64,000 bases of DNA from Sinorhizobium mexicanum (GCF_013488225.1 NZ_CP041238.1:2691501-2755500); one strand, 5' to 3'; counted from the stretch's first letter, positions 35,345 through 43,637 are shown. Made by a program: numbers and translations. The notes: generated by a model not told the origin, from the letters alone.

Positions 35345-36291
35345 CTGCGGCAAGCTCCGATCTCGTAACCCTCGTCTTCGGCATCTTCGGCGTGCTGATC
35401 GTCGCCTCCGCGGTCGGCTACCTGCTCGAGCGGCGTCTCGCAACCGACGGACCGAACGCGGCGGTCGAAAACCTCAATGCGCGCATCCGGGCCTGGTGGG
35501 CGATGGTCATCCTGATCGGCCTCGCCTTCATCGCCGGCCGCGTCGGCGTCCTCGTGCTCTTCGCCTTCTGCTCCTTTGCGGCGCTAAGGGAGTTCATCAC
35601 GCTGATCTACACCCGGCGCGCCGACCACTGGGCACTCGCTTCGGCCTTCTTCCTCGTCCTGCCGATCCAGTATTACCTGCTCTGGGCCGAGGAATACGGC
35701 ATTTTCTCGATCTTCATCCCCGTCTATGCCTTCCTGCTGATGCCGATCATTTCGGTGCTGCGGGGCGATACGGAGCGCTTCCTGCTTCGCGTCGCCGAAG
35801 TGCAATGGGCCCTGATGATCTGCGTCTTCTGCGTGTCGCACGTGCCGGCACTGCTGACCCTCGACATACCGGGCTACGAAGGCCGCAACGTGCTGCTGAT
35901 CGCCTTCCTGGTGATCGTCGTGCAACTGAGCGACGTGCTGCAATATGTCTGGGGCAAGCTCTTCGGCCGCACCAAGATTGCGCCCAACCTCTCGCCGTCG
36001 AAGACGGTCGAGGGCTTTGTCGGCGGCGTTGCCAGCGCCACGCTGATCGGCGCCGCGTTGTGGTGGATCACGCCGTTCACGCCGGTGCAGGCGGGCCTCT
36101 TGTCGTTCATCATCACCCTCATGGGCTTCCTCGGGGGGCTGGTGATGTCGGCGATCAAGCGCGATCGCGGGGTCAAGGACTGGGGCCACCTCATCGAGGG
36201 TCACGGTGGGCTGATCGACAGGCTGGATTCCGTCGTCTTCTCGGCGCCGATCTTCTTCCACATCGTCCGCTACTGGTGGTCGGTGTCATGA
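35341..36291 (+). CDS. phosphatidate cytidylyltransferase-like (CdsA family)
   Basis: 316 residues with about eight membrane helices. The CDS signature is intact: SAIKRDRGVKDWGHLIEGHG (about 268-287) followed by GLIDRLDS, including the metal Asp residues. It activates phosphatidate with CTP to CDP-diacylglycerol. The ATG overlaps the plsC stop by 4 bp, and its own TGA overlaps the next ATG by 4 bp, so stoichiometric, coupled translation is expected. A longer upstream frame is only the shadow of plsC. It shares the N-terminal LLERRLATDGPN linker region with similar rhizobial proteins. Confidence 0.92.
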   Translation: MTAASSDLVTLVFGIFGVLIVASAVGYLLERRLATDGPNAAVENLNARIRAWWAMVILIGLAFIAGRVGVLVLFAFCSFAALREFITLIYTRRADHWALASAFFLVLPIQYYLLWAEEYGIFSIFIPVYAFLLMPIISVLRGDTERFLLRVAEVQWALMICVFCVSHVPALLTLDIPGYEGRNVLLIAFLVIVVQLSDVLQYVWGKLFGRTKIAPNLSPSKTVEGFVGGVASATLIGAALWWITPFTPVQAGLLSFIITLMGFLGGLVMSAIKRDRGVKDWGHLIEGHGGLIDRLDSVVFSAPIFFHIVRYWWSVS

Positions 36292-36680
36292 CGGCTGTGT
36301 TGAGCCGGTGGGCGCGCAGCAGCACGGTACACGTGCTCTTCGCCTTTCTGGCCATGGGCGGCTGGGCGGTCTTCGCCAACAGCGGCCACCCCATGCCACA
36401 GCCGCTTATCTCGGGCTTTCTGCAAGGCGCCCTGTCGGCCGGTCTGACACTTTTCCTCAAGTCCGTGATCGACTGGCTTTCGAAGCGCTTCGGCGGGCCT
36501 CCGCGTTTCTGGGCACCGCCGCTGATCGCCTGCCTCGGCTCGGCAAGCCTGCTGGTATCGCTCCACGCCCTTGGTGGAACGCCCGAAATATTGAAAACCG
36601 TCACGGTTCCGCTGCTGGTCTCGACGACCTACGCGTGGACATATGCGTATTCGATCTCCAGGAGAAGAGGCCAACCATGA
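36288..36680 (+). CDS. small membrane protein in phospholipid operon
   Basis: 130 residues with three or four hydrophobic segments (VHVLFAFLAMGGWAVFAN, LISGFLQGALSAGLTLFLKS, WAPPLIACLGSASLLVSLHA, VTVPLLVSTTYAWTYAYSI). No enzyme motif is apparent. It is bracketed by CdsA and the CDP-alcohol transferase with 4-bp overlaps on each side, so it probably acts with them, perhaps as a scaffold or lipid-handling subunit. I do not recognise the family beyond a general small integral protein. Confidence 0.8.
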   Translation: MTAVLSRWARSSTVHVLFAFLAMGGWAVFANSGHPMPQPLISGFLQGALSAGLTLFLKSVIDWLSKRFGGPPRFWAPPLIACLGSASLLVSLHALGGTPEILKTVTVPLLVSTTYAWTYAYSISRRRGQP

Positions 36681-37327
36681 CCGAGACAGGCGACCGGCGG
36701 CCACTTGCAAGCCGCAACACGCGCTGGGCCGGCGCGATCGCCCGATGGATGGCGGCCCGGGCGATAACGCCCAATCAGATCTCGCAGGGGAGCATGGTGG
36801 CGGCGGCTCTCGCTGGCGGCGCGTTCTTTCTGGCGGGTCAGAGCGCGGGTACGACGCGGATCGTCTGCCTGCTTCTAGCGGCCTTGTTCTGCCAGCTCCG
36901 ACTGCTCTGCAACCTCTTCGACGGCATGGTCGCCGTCGAGGGCGGCAAGGGAGAACCGGACGGCCCCTTCTGGAACGAGTTTCCCGATCGTGTCGCCGAC
37001 ATCCTGATATTCGCGGGGCTCGGCTACGGCATCGGCGCACCCGGCCTCGGCTGGGCGGCCGCCGCCTTCGCCGTGCTCACCGCCTATGTGCGCGAGCTTG
37101 GCCGCGCCACCGGAAACCCGAGCGATTTTTCCGGGCCGATGGCCAAGCAGCACCGCATGGCGACGGTCACCGCCGCCGCTGCCATCGCCATCCTGGAGCC
37201 CCTGTGGCAAGGCCACAACGAGGTGCTGGCGATCGGCCTCTCAGTGGTTGCGCTCGGCGCGGCGCTGACGGCATTCCGCCGCGGACGGACATTGGTCCGG
37301 CGGCTGAAAGAGCCGGACAAGCGCTGA
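36677..37327 (+). CDS. CDP-alcohol phosphatidyltransferase, variant motif
   Basis: 216 residues with about six membrane helices. The family motif D-xx-DG-xx-AR-x8-G-xxx-D-xxx-D is present but altered: CNLFDGMVAV ... NEFPDRVAD. The first Asp is Asn, the Arg after Ala is Val, the loop is longer, and Gly is replaced by Asn, whereas DG and the last two Asp (PDRVAD) are kept. It would transfer a phosphatidyl group from CDP-diacylglycerol to an alcohol, but the acceptor is unknown. It is the last gene of the overlapping plsC-cdsA operon (ATGA at 36677-36680). Confidence 0.86.
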   Translation: MTETGDRRPLASRNTRWAGAIARWMAARAITPNQISQGSMVAAALAGGAFFLAGQSAGTTRIVCLLLAALFCQLRLLCNLFDGMVAVEGGKGEPDGPFWNEFPDRVADILIFAGLGYGIGAPGLGWAAAAFAVLTAYVRELGRATGNPSDFSGPMAKQHRMATVTAAAAIAILEPLWQGHNEVLAIGLSVVALGAALTAFRRGRTLVRRLKEPDKR

Positions 37328-37436
37328 TCCTGCCATTGCCGCGGAGCGGCGACGAAAGATTGGCTTCGATATAGCCGGTTGTCTTGCGCAGCCGCCACCG
37401 TCAAGCGCCGTACGCCAGCGTCCGGGAACCTCCAGT

Positions 37437-38000
37437 TCAAGCCTTCCCCGCGAGGCGCGCCTCGACCCGTGCCAGCGCGCGTTCGAACACCGCCGTATCG
37501 TCGAGCGCGCGACCGAGAACCAGTGCGCCCTGAATGGCGATCACCGCCTCTTCGGCAAGTTCGCCCGCGGTGGCCGGGTCATTGCCAGCTTTTTCGAGCG
37601 CCGTGGCGAGCGCCGCCCGCCACTCGGCGAAATAGTCGCGCACCTGATCGGCGAAGCGGTCGCGGACATCGTCGAGCGCGAAGGCGCCGACGAGGCAGAC
37701 GCGGCGGCCCGAGCGGAAATAGTCCGCCACCGACCGGCACATGGCGCTGATCGCCGTGTGCGGATCCTCTGCCTCGCGAAGTGGCAGGTAGACGTGCTCC
37801 TCGAACCATTGGTCGATGTCGCGGAGCACCGTCGTCGCCATCTCCTCCTTCCCGCCCGGGAAGAAGTGATAGAGGCTGCCCTTGCCGAGCCCGGTCTTCT
37901 CGCTGATGACGGAAAGGCTCGCGCCTTCGAAGCCATGCTCCCGGAAGATCTCGGCCAGGACGGGAGTGACGTCCGAGCGCTCCGCGACGGTCTTTGCCAC
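37437..38000 (-). CDS. TetR-family repressor
   Basis: 187 residues. The N-terminal HTH reads SDVTPVLAEIFREHGFEGASLSVISEKTGLGKGSLYHFFPGGKEEM (in part, about 8-50), the YHFF signature being typical of the TetR_C_LmrA/YxaF group. The C-terminal ligand domain has two Cys (SAMCRSV, RVCLVGAFAL). It begins 4 bases after the stop of the DUF1348 gene, so both are one operon, probably autorepressed through the dyad at 38502. Confidence 0.92.
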   Translation of the reverse strand: MAKTVAERSDVTPVLAEIFREHGFEGASLSVISEKTGLGKGSLYHFFPGGKEEMATTVLRDIDQWFEEHVYLPLREAEDPHTAISAMCRSVADYFRSGRRVCLVGAFALDDVRDRFADQVRDYFAEWRAALATALEKAGNDPATAGELAEEAVIAIQGALVLGRALDDTAVFERALARVEARLAGKA

Positions 38001-38004
38001 GATG

Positions 38005-38478
38005 TTACAATCCGAGTTTCGAAAGGCCGGGATGATCCGCCGGCCGCGGTCCGGACCTGTCCCAGAAGAACTTCCGGTCCGCTTCCTTGATCGGCATGTC
38101 GTTGATCGAGGCGTGGCGCGTGTGCATCAGGCCGTTTTCATCGAACTCCCAGTTCTCGTTGCCATAAGCACGATACCAGTTGCCGGAGTCATCGTGATAC
38201 TCATAGGCGAAGCGCACCGCGATCCTGTTGCCGTCATGCGCCCAGAGCTCCTTGATCAGGCGATATTCGAGCTCCTTATTCCACTTGCGCGTCAGGAAAG
38301 CGACAATCGCCTCACGGCCCTCCACGAATTCAGCGCGGTTGCGCCAATGGCTGTCGACGGTGTAGGCGCGCGACACCCTTTCCGGATCGCGGCTGTTCCA
38401 TCCGTCTTCGGCAGCGCGGATCTTTTGAACGGCCGTCTCGCGCGTGAAGGGCGGCAGCGGCGGACGTTGTTCGGACAT
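38005..38478 (-). CDS. DUF1348 (NTF2-like) protein
   Basis: 157 residues from ATG 38478, preceded by AAGGAG at the best spacing (the ATG two codons earlier directly abuts that site). It is an NTF2-like cone fold of the DUF1348 type: [41 protein letters not shown], and the aromatic-rich [20 protein letters not shown]. No catalytic role is established for the family. It leads the operon with TetR directly downstream, so its level likely responds to a TetR inducer. Confidence 0.9.
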   Translation of the reverse strand: MSEQRPPLPPFTRETAVQKIRAAEDGWNSRDPERVSRAYTVDSHWRNRAEFVEGREAIVAFLTRKWNKELEYRLIKELWAHDGNRIAVRFAYEYHDDSGNWYRAYGNENWEFDENGLMHTRHASINDMPIKEADRKFFWDRSGPRPADHPGLSKLGL

Positions 38479-38501
38479 CTTCATCTCCTTCGTCAGCCAG
38501 T

Positions 38502-38534
38502 GTACTGATCGGTAAACTATGTTCCAATCGGTAC
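38502..38534. promoter_or_regulatory. probable TetR operator upstream of DUF1348 gene
   Basis: Imperfect dyad GTACTGATCGG ... CCAATCGGTAC with an 11-base spacer; the arms match at 9 of 11 positions. It lies 24 bases upstream of the DUF1348 start, where repressor binding would block transcription of DUF1348-tetR. Confidence 0.65.
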
Positions 38535-38719
38535 AACAAAGACGGAGGCACGTCAATGCCGACGTTTCGAGCACCGCCAATTTGCCGTGCGAATCTGAAA
38601 AACACGCGCAAAACGCGCCGCCGTCGCGTGATGCCGCCACGGCCCGGTTTTACTGAACCATGGGTTCTGGTAAATGTGTCGCACAATCGCCGGTGGAGGG
38701 CGACTCAGGAGGAACTTGA

Positions 38720-39733
38720 TTGCGTCTCGCAGCGCGAATACTCGTCGCCGTCTCTCTCGCCTTTGTCATCGCCCTCGTTACCGTCTGGGCGGCGCTAGCC
38801 CTTTGGTACCGCCTTCCCTTTCCGGAGCTGGCGAAGGCCGTGACGAGCGGCGCTTTTATCCTGCTCGGCCTTGTGGCGATCGTCGCGCTATTCACCCGCT
38901 GGCGTTACCGCGCCGGCGCCGTCTTTCTCGTCGCGCTTGGCGTCATGCTCGCCTGGTGGAGCACGATCAGGCCGCCGAAGGACGCCGACTGGGCGCCGGA
39001 CGTCGCGCGCCAGGTGACGGGCACGCTGAACGGCAATCTGCTGACGCTCACGAATGTCCGCGACTTCGAGTGGCGCAGCAACAGCGACTTCACCGAACGC
39101 TGGACGACCCGCACCTACGATCTCGACAAGCTGCGGTCGCTCGACCTCTTCATGTCCTACTGGGCCGGCCCGGAAATGGCCCATGTCATCATGAGCTTCG
39201 GCTTCGAGGGCGGCGACCAGCTCGCCTGGTCGATCGAGGTGAAGCGGCGCATCGGCGGCCAGTTCTCGCCCGTTGCCGATCTTTTCAAGAGCAATCCGCT
39301 GGTGATCGTCGCGGCCGACGAGCGCGACGTTGTGCGCGTGCGGTCGAACGTTCGCGGAGAAGACGTCCAGATCTATCGCCTCAGGGCCCCGCCGGAGGCC
39401 GCCAAGACACTGCTGCTCGAATATGTCCGGGACGCCAACGCGCTCGCCACGACGCCGGAGTTCTACAACTCGATTACCACCAACTGCACGACGACCATCG
39501 TCAAGATGATGCGCGCCGTCGGCGACGTCGTCCCCGGTGACTGGCGGCTGATCGTCAACGGCTATCTTCCCGACTATGCCTATGACCGTGGCGCGGTGGA
39601 CACGAGCATGCCGCTCACCGAACTCCGCTCGCTCGCTCACATCAAGGACCGAGCGCAGGCGGCGGGTCTGTCGCCGGACTTTTCCGGGCTCATCCGCGTC
39701 GGCGTGCCCTCCCCGCCGCAGCGCCCGAGGTGA
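38720..39733 (+). CDS. DUF4105 membrane-anchored protein
   Basis: 337 residues from TTG 38720, supported by CAGGAGGAACTTGA immediately upstream. Two or three N-terminal membrane helices (about 5-30, 37-58, 63-80) are followed by a large extracytoplasmic DUF4105 domain. That domain carries the conserved NSITTNCTTTIVKM segment with a Cys (about 250-263), a candidate active-site nucleophile in a papain-like arrangement, and a WSIEVKRR strand. The enzymatic role of the family is not established. It is monocistronic and convergent with the small gene at 39772. Confidence 0.85.
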   Translation: MRLAARILVAVSLAFVIALVTVWAALALWYRLPFPELAKAVTSGAFILLGLVAIVALFTRWRYRAGAVFLVALGVMLAWWSTIRPPKDADWAPDVARQVTGTLNGNLLTLTNVRDFEWRSNSDFTERWTTRTYDLDKLRSLDLFMSYWAGPEMAHVIMSFGFEGGDQLAWSIEVKRRIGGQFSPVADLFKSNPLVIVAADERDVVRVRSNVRGEDVQIYRLRAPPEAAKTLLLEYVRDANALATTPEFYNSITTNCTTTIVKMMRAVGDVVPGDWRLIVNGYLPDYAYDRGAVDTSMPLTELRSLAHIKDRAQAAGLSPDFSGLIRVGVPSPPQRPR

Positions 39734-39771
39734 CGGCTGTTCGGCACGGTCGGCGACCTTTAAGAGCGCCC

Positions 39772-39981
39772 TCACGCCTTCCAGGCGGCCTCGCTCTTCT
39801 GTTTGTAGTGGGTGAAGGCCTTTACAAGCCCTCCGAGGACCTCGGCCGAGGTCTCGAACATCGCCTTGAATTGCGGGTCGTCGACCTTGTCGATGTCCTC
39901 ACGCAGGTGGACGATGAGGGCGTTCAGCTCGCCCTTCATCTTCTGCGTATGATGCGTCGCATTTGCATCGGTGTGAGCCAT
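39772..39981 (-). CDS. small helical protein, unknown
   Basis: 69 residues, AAGGGAGAG before the ATG. It is an amphipathic, Lys/Glu/His-rich helical protein (TDANATHHTQKMKGELNALI, then MFETSAEVLGGLVKAF), without Cys or membrane segment. Its composition and excellent ribosome site support a real gene; similar short proteins are common in rhizobia, but I know no function. It is followed by the convergent DUF4105 gene. Confidence 0.7.
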   Translation of the reverse strand: MAHTDANATHHTQKMKGELNALIVHLREDIDKVDDPQFKAMFETSAEVLGGLVKAFTHYKQKSEAAWKA

Positions 39982-40229
39982 CTCTGCTCTCCCTTCGAAA
40001 TCGGTTGGACCACGGCACCGCGCACCCGCTCGGACGCCGAAAAGCCCGCCGATAACAAATTGAATTTACGCACGATTCCGTCCCGTTTCCATTCAGGTCA
40101 GGAAGCCATGCCACAGGCTGAACGTTTCGGATTTCGCTTGGTTCCGGGAGCGGTCGTCGTCGCACGGAAGACAATCGTGTTTCGTTACAGATCGCCCCTA
40201 AAAGTTACTGGACCGGAGCCTGGGATTTG

Positions 40230-40440
40230 GCAAATATGAGCGCGCAAATCCGTGAGAATTCTTTTCAAAGAATTCATTTCAGTAGCCATTTAGATCAGAG
40301 CTCGCTGGTATCAGTCGGGCTCTGATTGTGAGTGCGAACTCGCAGGAATGGCGGCGGTTCCCGAGGGGGGGTATAAACGGATTGGCCCCGAAGTTTTCGT
40401 CGGGCGGGCACGGCGTTTCTGGCAATAGATGAGCGCCAGT
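40230..40440 (+). ncRNA. candidate small RNA region
   Basis: The 600-base spacer 39982-40583 has no supported gene but holds ordered secondary structure: GAATTCTTT/AAAGAATTC (40256-40275), ATCAGAGC/GCTCTGAT (40294-40326) and further on a strong terminator (40473-40505) with a U-tract that no upstream gene explains. A transcript starting near 40200 and ending at 40505 would fit. No promoter could be defined with certainty. Confidence 0.35.
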
Positions 40441-40472
40441 AGATTGGCAGGCATTTCGTCGCAGACTACCAA

Positions 40473-40505
40473 CAGAGCCCGTTCCTACAGGACGGGCTCT
40501 GTTTT
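40473..40505 (+). terminator. rho-independent terminator
   Basis: A 10-bp perfect stem, CAGAGCCCGT (40473-40482) and ACGGGCTCTG (40492-40501), with a 9-nt loop, followed by TTTTT from 40502. It is the best intrinsic terminator in the window, yet no plus-strand gene ends in the 700 bases before it. Confidence 0.88.
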
Positions 40506-40583
40506 TGCGTTTCGAGGCACGGCGCGATGCCAGGAACCAAAGATCGGGCGAAGCGTTCGGGGACTTCGGAAGGAGAGCATCCG

Positions 40584-40961
40584 ATGGAACCGATTTTCAC
40601 TCGTTTTGCGAACAAGATGTCAGATCTCGCCGGGCGGCCGGCAACATTCGCCATCGCATTCCTGTCGATCGTCATTTGGGGCCTATGCGGGCCGGTATTC
40701 GATTTCTCGCAAAACTGGCAACTCGCAGTAAATACCACGACAACGATCACGACATTCCTGATGGTTTTCATTCTGCAGAACTCGCAAAACCGCGATGGCC
40801 AGGCACTTCAGGCCAAACTCGACGAGTTGATCCGCACCAGCAGTGCCGAAAATCGCTTCATGGGCATCGAGGAACTCGACGGCAAGGAACTGAGGAAGGC
40901 TCGCGACGACATAAACGGCAAGGCTCAAGCGCAGGAGCACTCCACTGGAAGCGCCGAGTGA
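40584..40961 (+). CDS. low-affinity iron permease-family protein
   Basis: 125 residues from ATG 40584 (AAGGAG nine bases upstream); an ATG at 40527 would add 19 residues but has no such site. The family core is clear: FTRFANKMSDLAGRPATFAIA, one helix (FAIAFLSIVIWGLCGPVF), then VNTTTTITTFLMVFILQNSQ, the second helix. Bacterial members are two-helix inner-membrane proteins related to the yeast Fet4-type family by annotation, but iron transport has rarely been shown. The C-terminal 55 residues are polar and cytoplasmic. Monocistronic. Confidence 0.87.
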   Translation: MEPIFTRFANKMSDLAGRPATFAIAFLSIVIWGLCGPVFDFSQNWQLAVNTTTTITTFLMVFILQNSQNRDGQALQAKLDELIRTSSAENRFMGIEELDGKELRKARDDINGKAQAQEHSTGSAE

Positions 40962-41081
40962 ATCATGCCCGCGGCTGTCTCCACAGTTCGGGAGCTCGAA
41001 ATGCGCATCAGGGGAACGCCTGCGTCACAACCTCAACGACAACGCCCGCCTGTTGTCTGTCACGTCGATGGCCCTTCGACC

Positions 41082-41188
41082 GCTACAGCGCGCGCGTCCA
41101 AACGGACGCGCTAAGGTCGCTGTAGCGCTTTGAAGTGCTGCATGATTTTATCCTTAAATCGATTCCGATTTAAGGAATCATGCAGTAG
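41082..41188 (-). repeat. three-hairpin intergenic mosaic repeat, copy 5 (complete)
   Basis: A reference-quality copy: CTACAGCG, GCGTCC/GGACGC hairpin, GCGCTTTGAAGTGC, then CATGATT ... AATCATG enclosing TTAAATCGATTCCGATTTAA, and CAGTAG. It lies between the iron-permease-like gene and the small membrane gene at 41258 (minus strand), near both 3' ends. Confidence 0.92.
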
Positions 41189-41257
41189 GCCGGTGCCCGC
41201 GACCGCGATCCGCTCATCAACGCCGTTGAGAGGGTCGCGCCGGATTGCGAGCATCGG

Positions 41258-41503
41258 TCAAGGCCGGCGGACGCCGCGTCGGCTGCTCGTGACAAGCCTT
41301 AGCCATGGCGCCGTATGGAAGACGCTCATGAGCAGGTACATCAGGGCCATTCCGTCCAGGGGCAAACCGCCCGGCGTGGAGGAGCAGACCATGTCGGCGC
41401 CACCCGTTGCAGCCGTCAGCAGTGCCATGACCACGAAAGTGGGGGCAGCGGCAAGGCACAGCCAGTCGGCTGCGCCTTTCGAGTTCTCGGGATGGCGCAA
41501 CAT
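41258..41503 (-). CDS. small two-helix membrane protein
   Basis: 81 residues with two hydrophobic segments (WLCLAAAPTFVVMALLTAA, about 14-32, and ALMYLLMSVFHTAPWLRLV, about 52-70). It starts 6 bases after the stop of the DUF899 gene and must be co-transcribed with it. The strand between the helices contains GGADMVCSSTPGGLPLDG. I recognise no family. Its pairing with a thioredoxin-like DUF899 protein suggests a membrane partner, which is inference. Confidence 0.7.
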   Translation of the reverse strand: MLRHPENSKGAADWLCLAAAPTFVVMALLTAATGGADMVCSSTPGGLPLDGMALMYLLMSVFHTAPWLRLVTSSRRGVRRP

Positions 41504-41509
41504 CGGGTG

Positions 41510-42301
41510 TCAGCCCCGGCCATAGGCGTCGCGATGGCGCCACCAGATACCGTTCTCGTTTCGCCCCAGAGGCGCCCGGTCGAGCCACTGGTACACGCCC
41601 CACAGCCCGTCCAGTCCGCGCGCATAGCTGGAATAGCTGTGATAGACGACGCCGTCGTCGAGCACGAAGGCGCTGACGCCGGGCCTGTCGCGCGTGTAGG
41701 TGGGAACATCGGTTCCTGTCATGGCGGCGATTTGTGCGACCGGGCCCTCGTTGCCGCGCCACTCCTGAACGGTCTTTCCGGCAAGCGGCTCCGGCGCCGG
41801 CGGCTCGCGGCGGAAGTTGTATTCTATCGTCCCCTTGCGCTGCTCTTCCTCGGTGAACCAGACGCAGAAGTCACGGTTGAAATCGCCATCGTTCGAGGAG
41901 GCCCAGGGAAAGGTCCAGTCCATCCGCTGCTTGAACGCCTGCAGTTTTGCAAGCGGCGCGCGCGAGACCGCCGAGAACGCGACATCGTGGTTTTCGAGAT
42001 GGACGACGATCCCGTTGAACCCGTCCGCGATCGATGAGCAGGACGGGCACCCGGCCGTGTAGTCGGGGCCGAACATGAAGTGGTAGACGAGGAGCTGCGA
42101 GCGCCCTTTGAAGAGGTCTTTGAGCGAGACGTTTCCGTCCTCGGTGTCGAACCGGTAATCCTTGTCGATCCGCACCCAGGGCAGCGCCTGGCGCCGCAGC
42201 GCCAGCTCGTCGCTGCGCCGCGTCAGCTCCTTCTCCTCCTGGAGCAGGTCGACCCGCGCTGCCAGCCACTCGTCACGGGTTCCGGTTGCATGTGCCGTCA
42301 T
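41510..42301 (-). CDS. DUF899 thioredoxin-fold protein
   Basis: 263 residues from ATG 42301 with AAAGGAGAAGAG upstream (the GTG three bases before is an alternative). The DUF899 thioredoxin-like core has LLVYHFMFGPDYTAGCPSCS, i.e. a CPSC pair in the position of the thioredoxin CxxC, then SIADGFNG. The final region reads GLWGVYQWLDRAPLGRNE. Members are probably cytoplasmic redox or thiol proteins of unknown substrate. Divergent from the HTH protein at 42417, which is its likely regulator, and followed by a small membrane protein. Confidence 0.9.
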   Translation of the reverse strand: MTAHATGTRDEWLAARVDLLQEEKELTRRSDELALRRQALPWVRIDKDYRFDTEDGNVSLKDLFKGRSQLLVYHFMFGPDYTAGCPSCSSIADGFNGIVVHLENHDVAFSAVSRAPLAKLQAFKQRMDWTFPWASSNDGDFNRDFCVWFTEEEQRKGTIEYNFRREPPAPEPLAGKTVQEWRGNEGPVAQIAAMTGTDVPTYTRDRPGVSAFVLDDGVVYHSYSSYARGLDGLWGVYQWLDRAPLGRNENGIWWRHRDAYGRG

Positions 42302-42416
42302 CACTCTTCTCCTTTGGCCAGTTGTCGTCGTACCTTCCCGGCGCGACGTGTTGCTTCGTGAGTGAGGTTAGGAGCGGATTTCGAATGGTGAGAGTGACAA
42401 GTGTGACGGGATTCCG

Positions 42417-43637
42417 ATGGACTCGCTGATCACCGCCGCGGCACGCGCGCTTGCGACGGGCGATCCGCTTGGCGCCTTGAAGCGGGTTGCGCTGCGCGAT
42501 GACCCGCCCGCGCTCGCGCTCCGGGGCATCGCCATGGCGCAGCTCGGCGATCTCGTCCGGGCAAAGGCGCTGCTGAAGAGCGCCGCGCGCGCCTTCGGGC
42601 GGAGGGAAGCCGTGGCGCGCGCCCGTTGCGTCGTCGCCGAAGCCGAGATCGCCCTCGTCTCGCGCGATCTCACCTGGCCCGCAAAGGCGCTCGACGCCGC
42701 GCGCGCAACGCTCGAAGAGCACGGCGACCGGGTGAATGCCGCGCATGCACTGAACGTCGAGGTCCGGCGCCTGCTGCTGATCGGCCGCCTCGACGAGGCC
42801 GAGCGCATGCTGGCCGGGTTCGATCCCTCCCCGCTTCCGCCAGGCTTGCGGGCCGCCCATGAACTCGCAGTTGCGGGCATCGCCGCCCGGCGCCTGCAGA
42901 CGCATGCCGCGCACGCCGCGCTGACGCGGGCCGCCGAGGCCGCGCGCCAAGCGGATATCCCAGCGTTGACAGCGGAGGTCGAAAGCGCATCGCTGGTGCT
43001 GAAGACACCGGCGGCGCGCCTGATTGCGCGGGGCGAGGAACGGCCCCTCCTGCTCGAGGAGGTCGAGGCCCTGCTTTCGTCCGGGGCGCTTGTCATCGAC
43101 GCCTGCCGCAACGTCGTCAGGGACGAGAGGCTGGCGGTCTCGCTCGCGACGCGCCCGATCCTGTTCGCGCTGGCGCGTGCGCTCGCCGAAGCCTGGCCGG
43201 GAGACGTGACGAGGAGCACGCTGCTTTCCCGCGCCTTCCGCGCCAAACACGCCGACGAATCCCATCGCGCGCGGCTCCGGGTGGAAATCGGCCGGCTTCG
43301 CGCGGAGCTTCGGGCGCTCGCAGACATAAGCGCGACCGACCGAGGCTTTAGGTTGGCACCGCGCCATGCGCGCGAGGTCATCGTGCTGGCGCCGCCCGTC
43401 GAAGAGCGGCACGCGGCGGTGCTCGCCTTCCTCGCCGACGGCGAGTCCTGGTCAAGCTCGGCACTGGCGATCGCGCTCGACGCGAGCCCCCGCACCGTGC
43501 AGCGCGCGCTCGAGCAGCTTGCGGCGGATGGCAAGGTGCAGGCTTTCGGCCGCGGCCCGGCGCGCCGCTGGATGACCCCGCCGCTCACCGGTTTCCCGAC
43601 AATCTTGTTACTCCCCGGCCCGTTGCCCAGCGACTAG
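42417..43637 (+). CDS. HTH-domain regulatory protein with helical N-terminus
   Basis: 406 residues. Residues about 1-200 are Ala/Leu/Arg-rich helical hairpins resembling TPR-like repeats (LALRGIAMAQLGDLVRAKALL, and similar). The C-terminus (about 320-390) contains a winged HTH: WSSSALAIALDASPRTVQRALEQLAADGKVQ followed by a basic wing FGRGPARRW. There is no receiver or kinase domain. Divergent from the DUF899 operon across 115 bases, it most likely regulates that operon. The family is not one I can name with confidence. Confidence 0.8.
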   Translation: MDSLITAAARALATGDPLGALKRVALRDDPPALALRGIAMAQLGDLVRAKALLKSAARAFGRREAVARARCVVAEAEIALVSRDLTWPAKALDAARATLEEHGDRVNAAHALNVEVRRLLLIGRLDEAERMLAGFDPSPLPPGLRAAHELAVAGIAARRLQTHAAHAALTRAAEAARQADIPALTAEVESASLVLKTPAARLIARGEERPLLLEEVEALLSSGALVIDACRNVVRDERLAVSLATRPILFALARALAEAWPGDVTRSTLLSRAFRAKHADESHRARLRVEIGRLRAELRALADISATDRGFRLAPRHAREVIVLAPPVEERHAAVLAFLADGESWSSSALAIALDASPRTVQRALEQLAADGKVQAFGRGPARRWMTPPLTGFPTILLLPGPLPSD

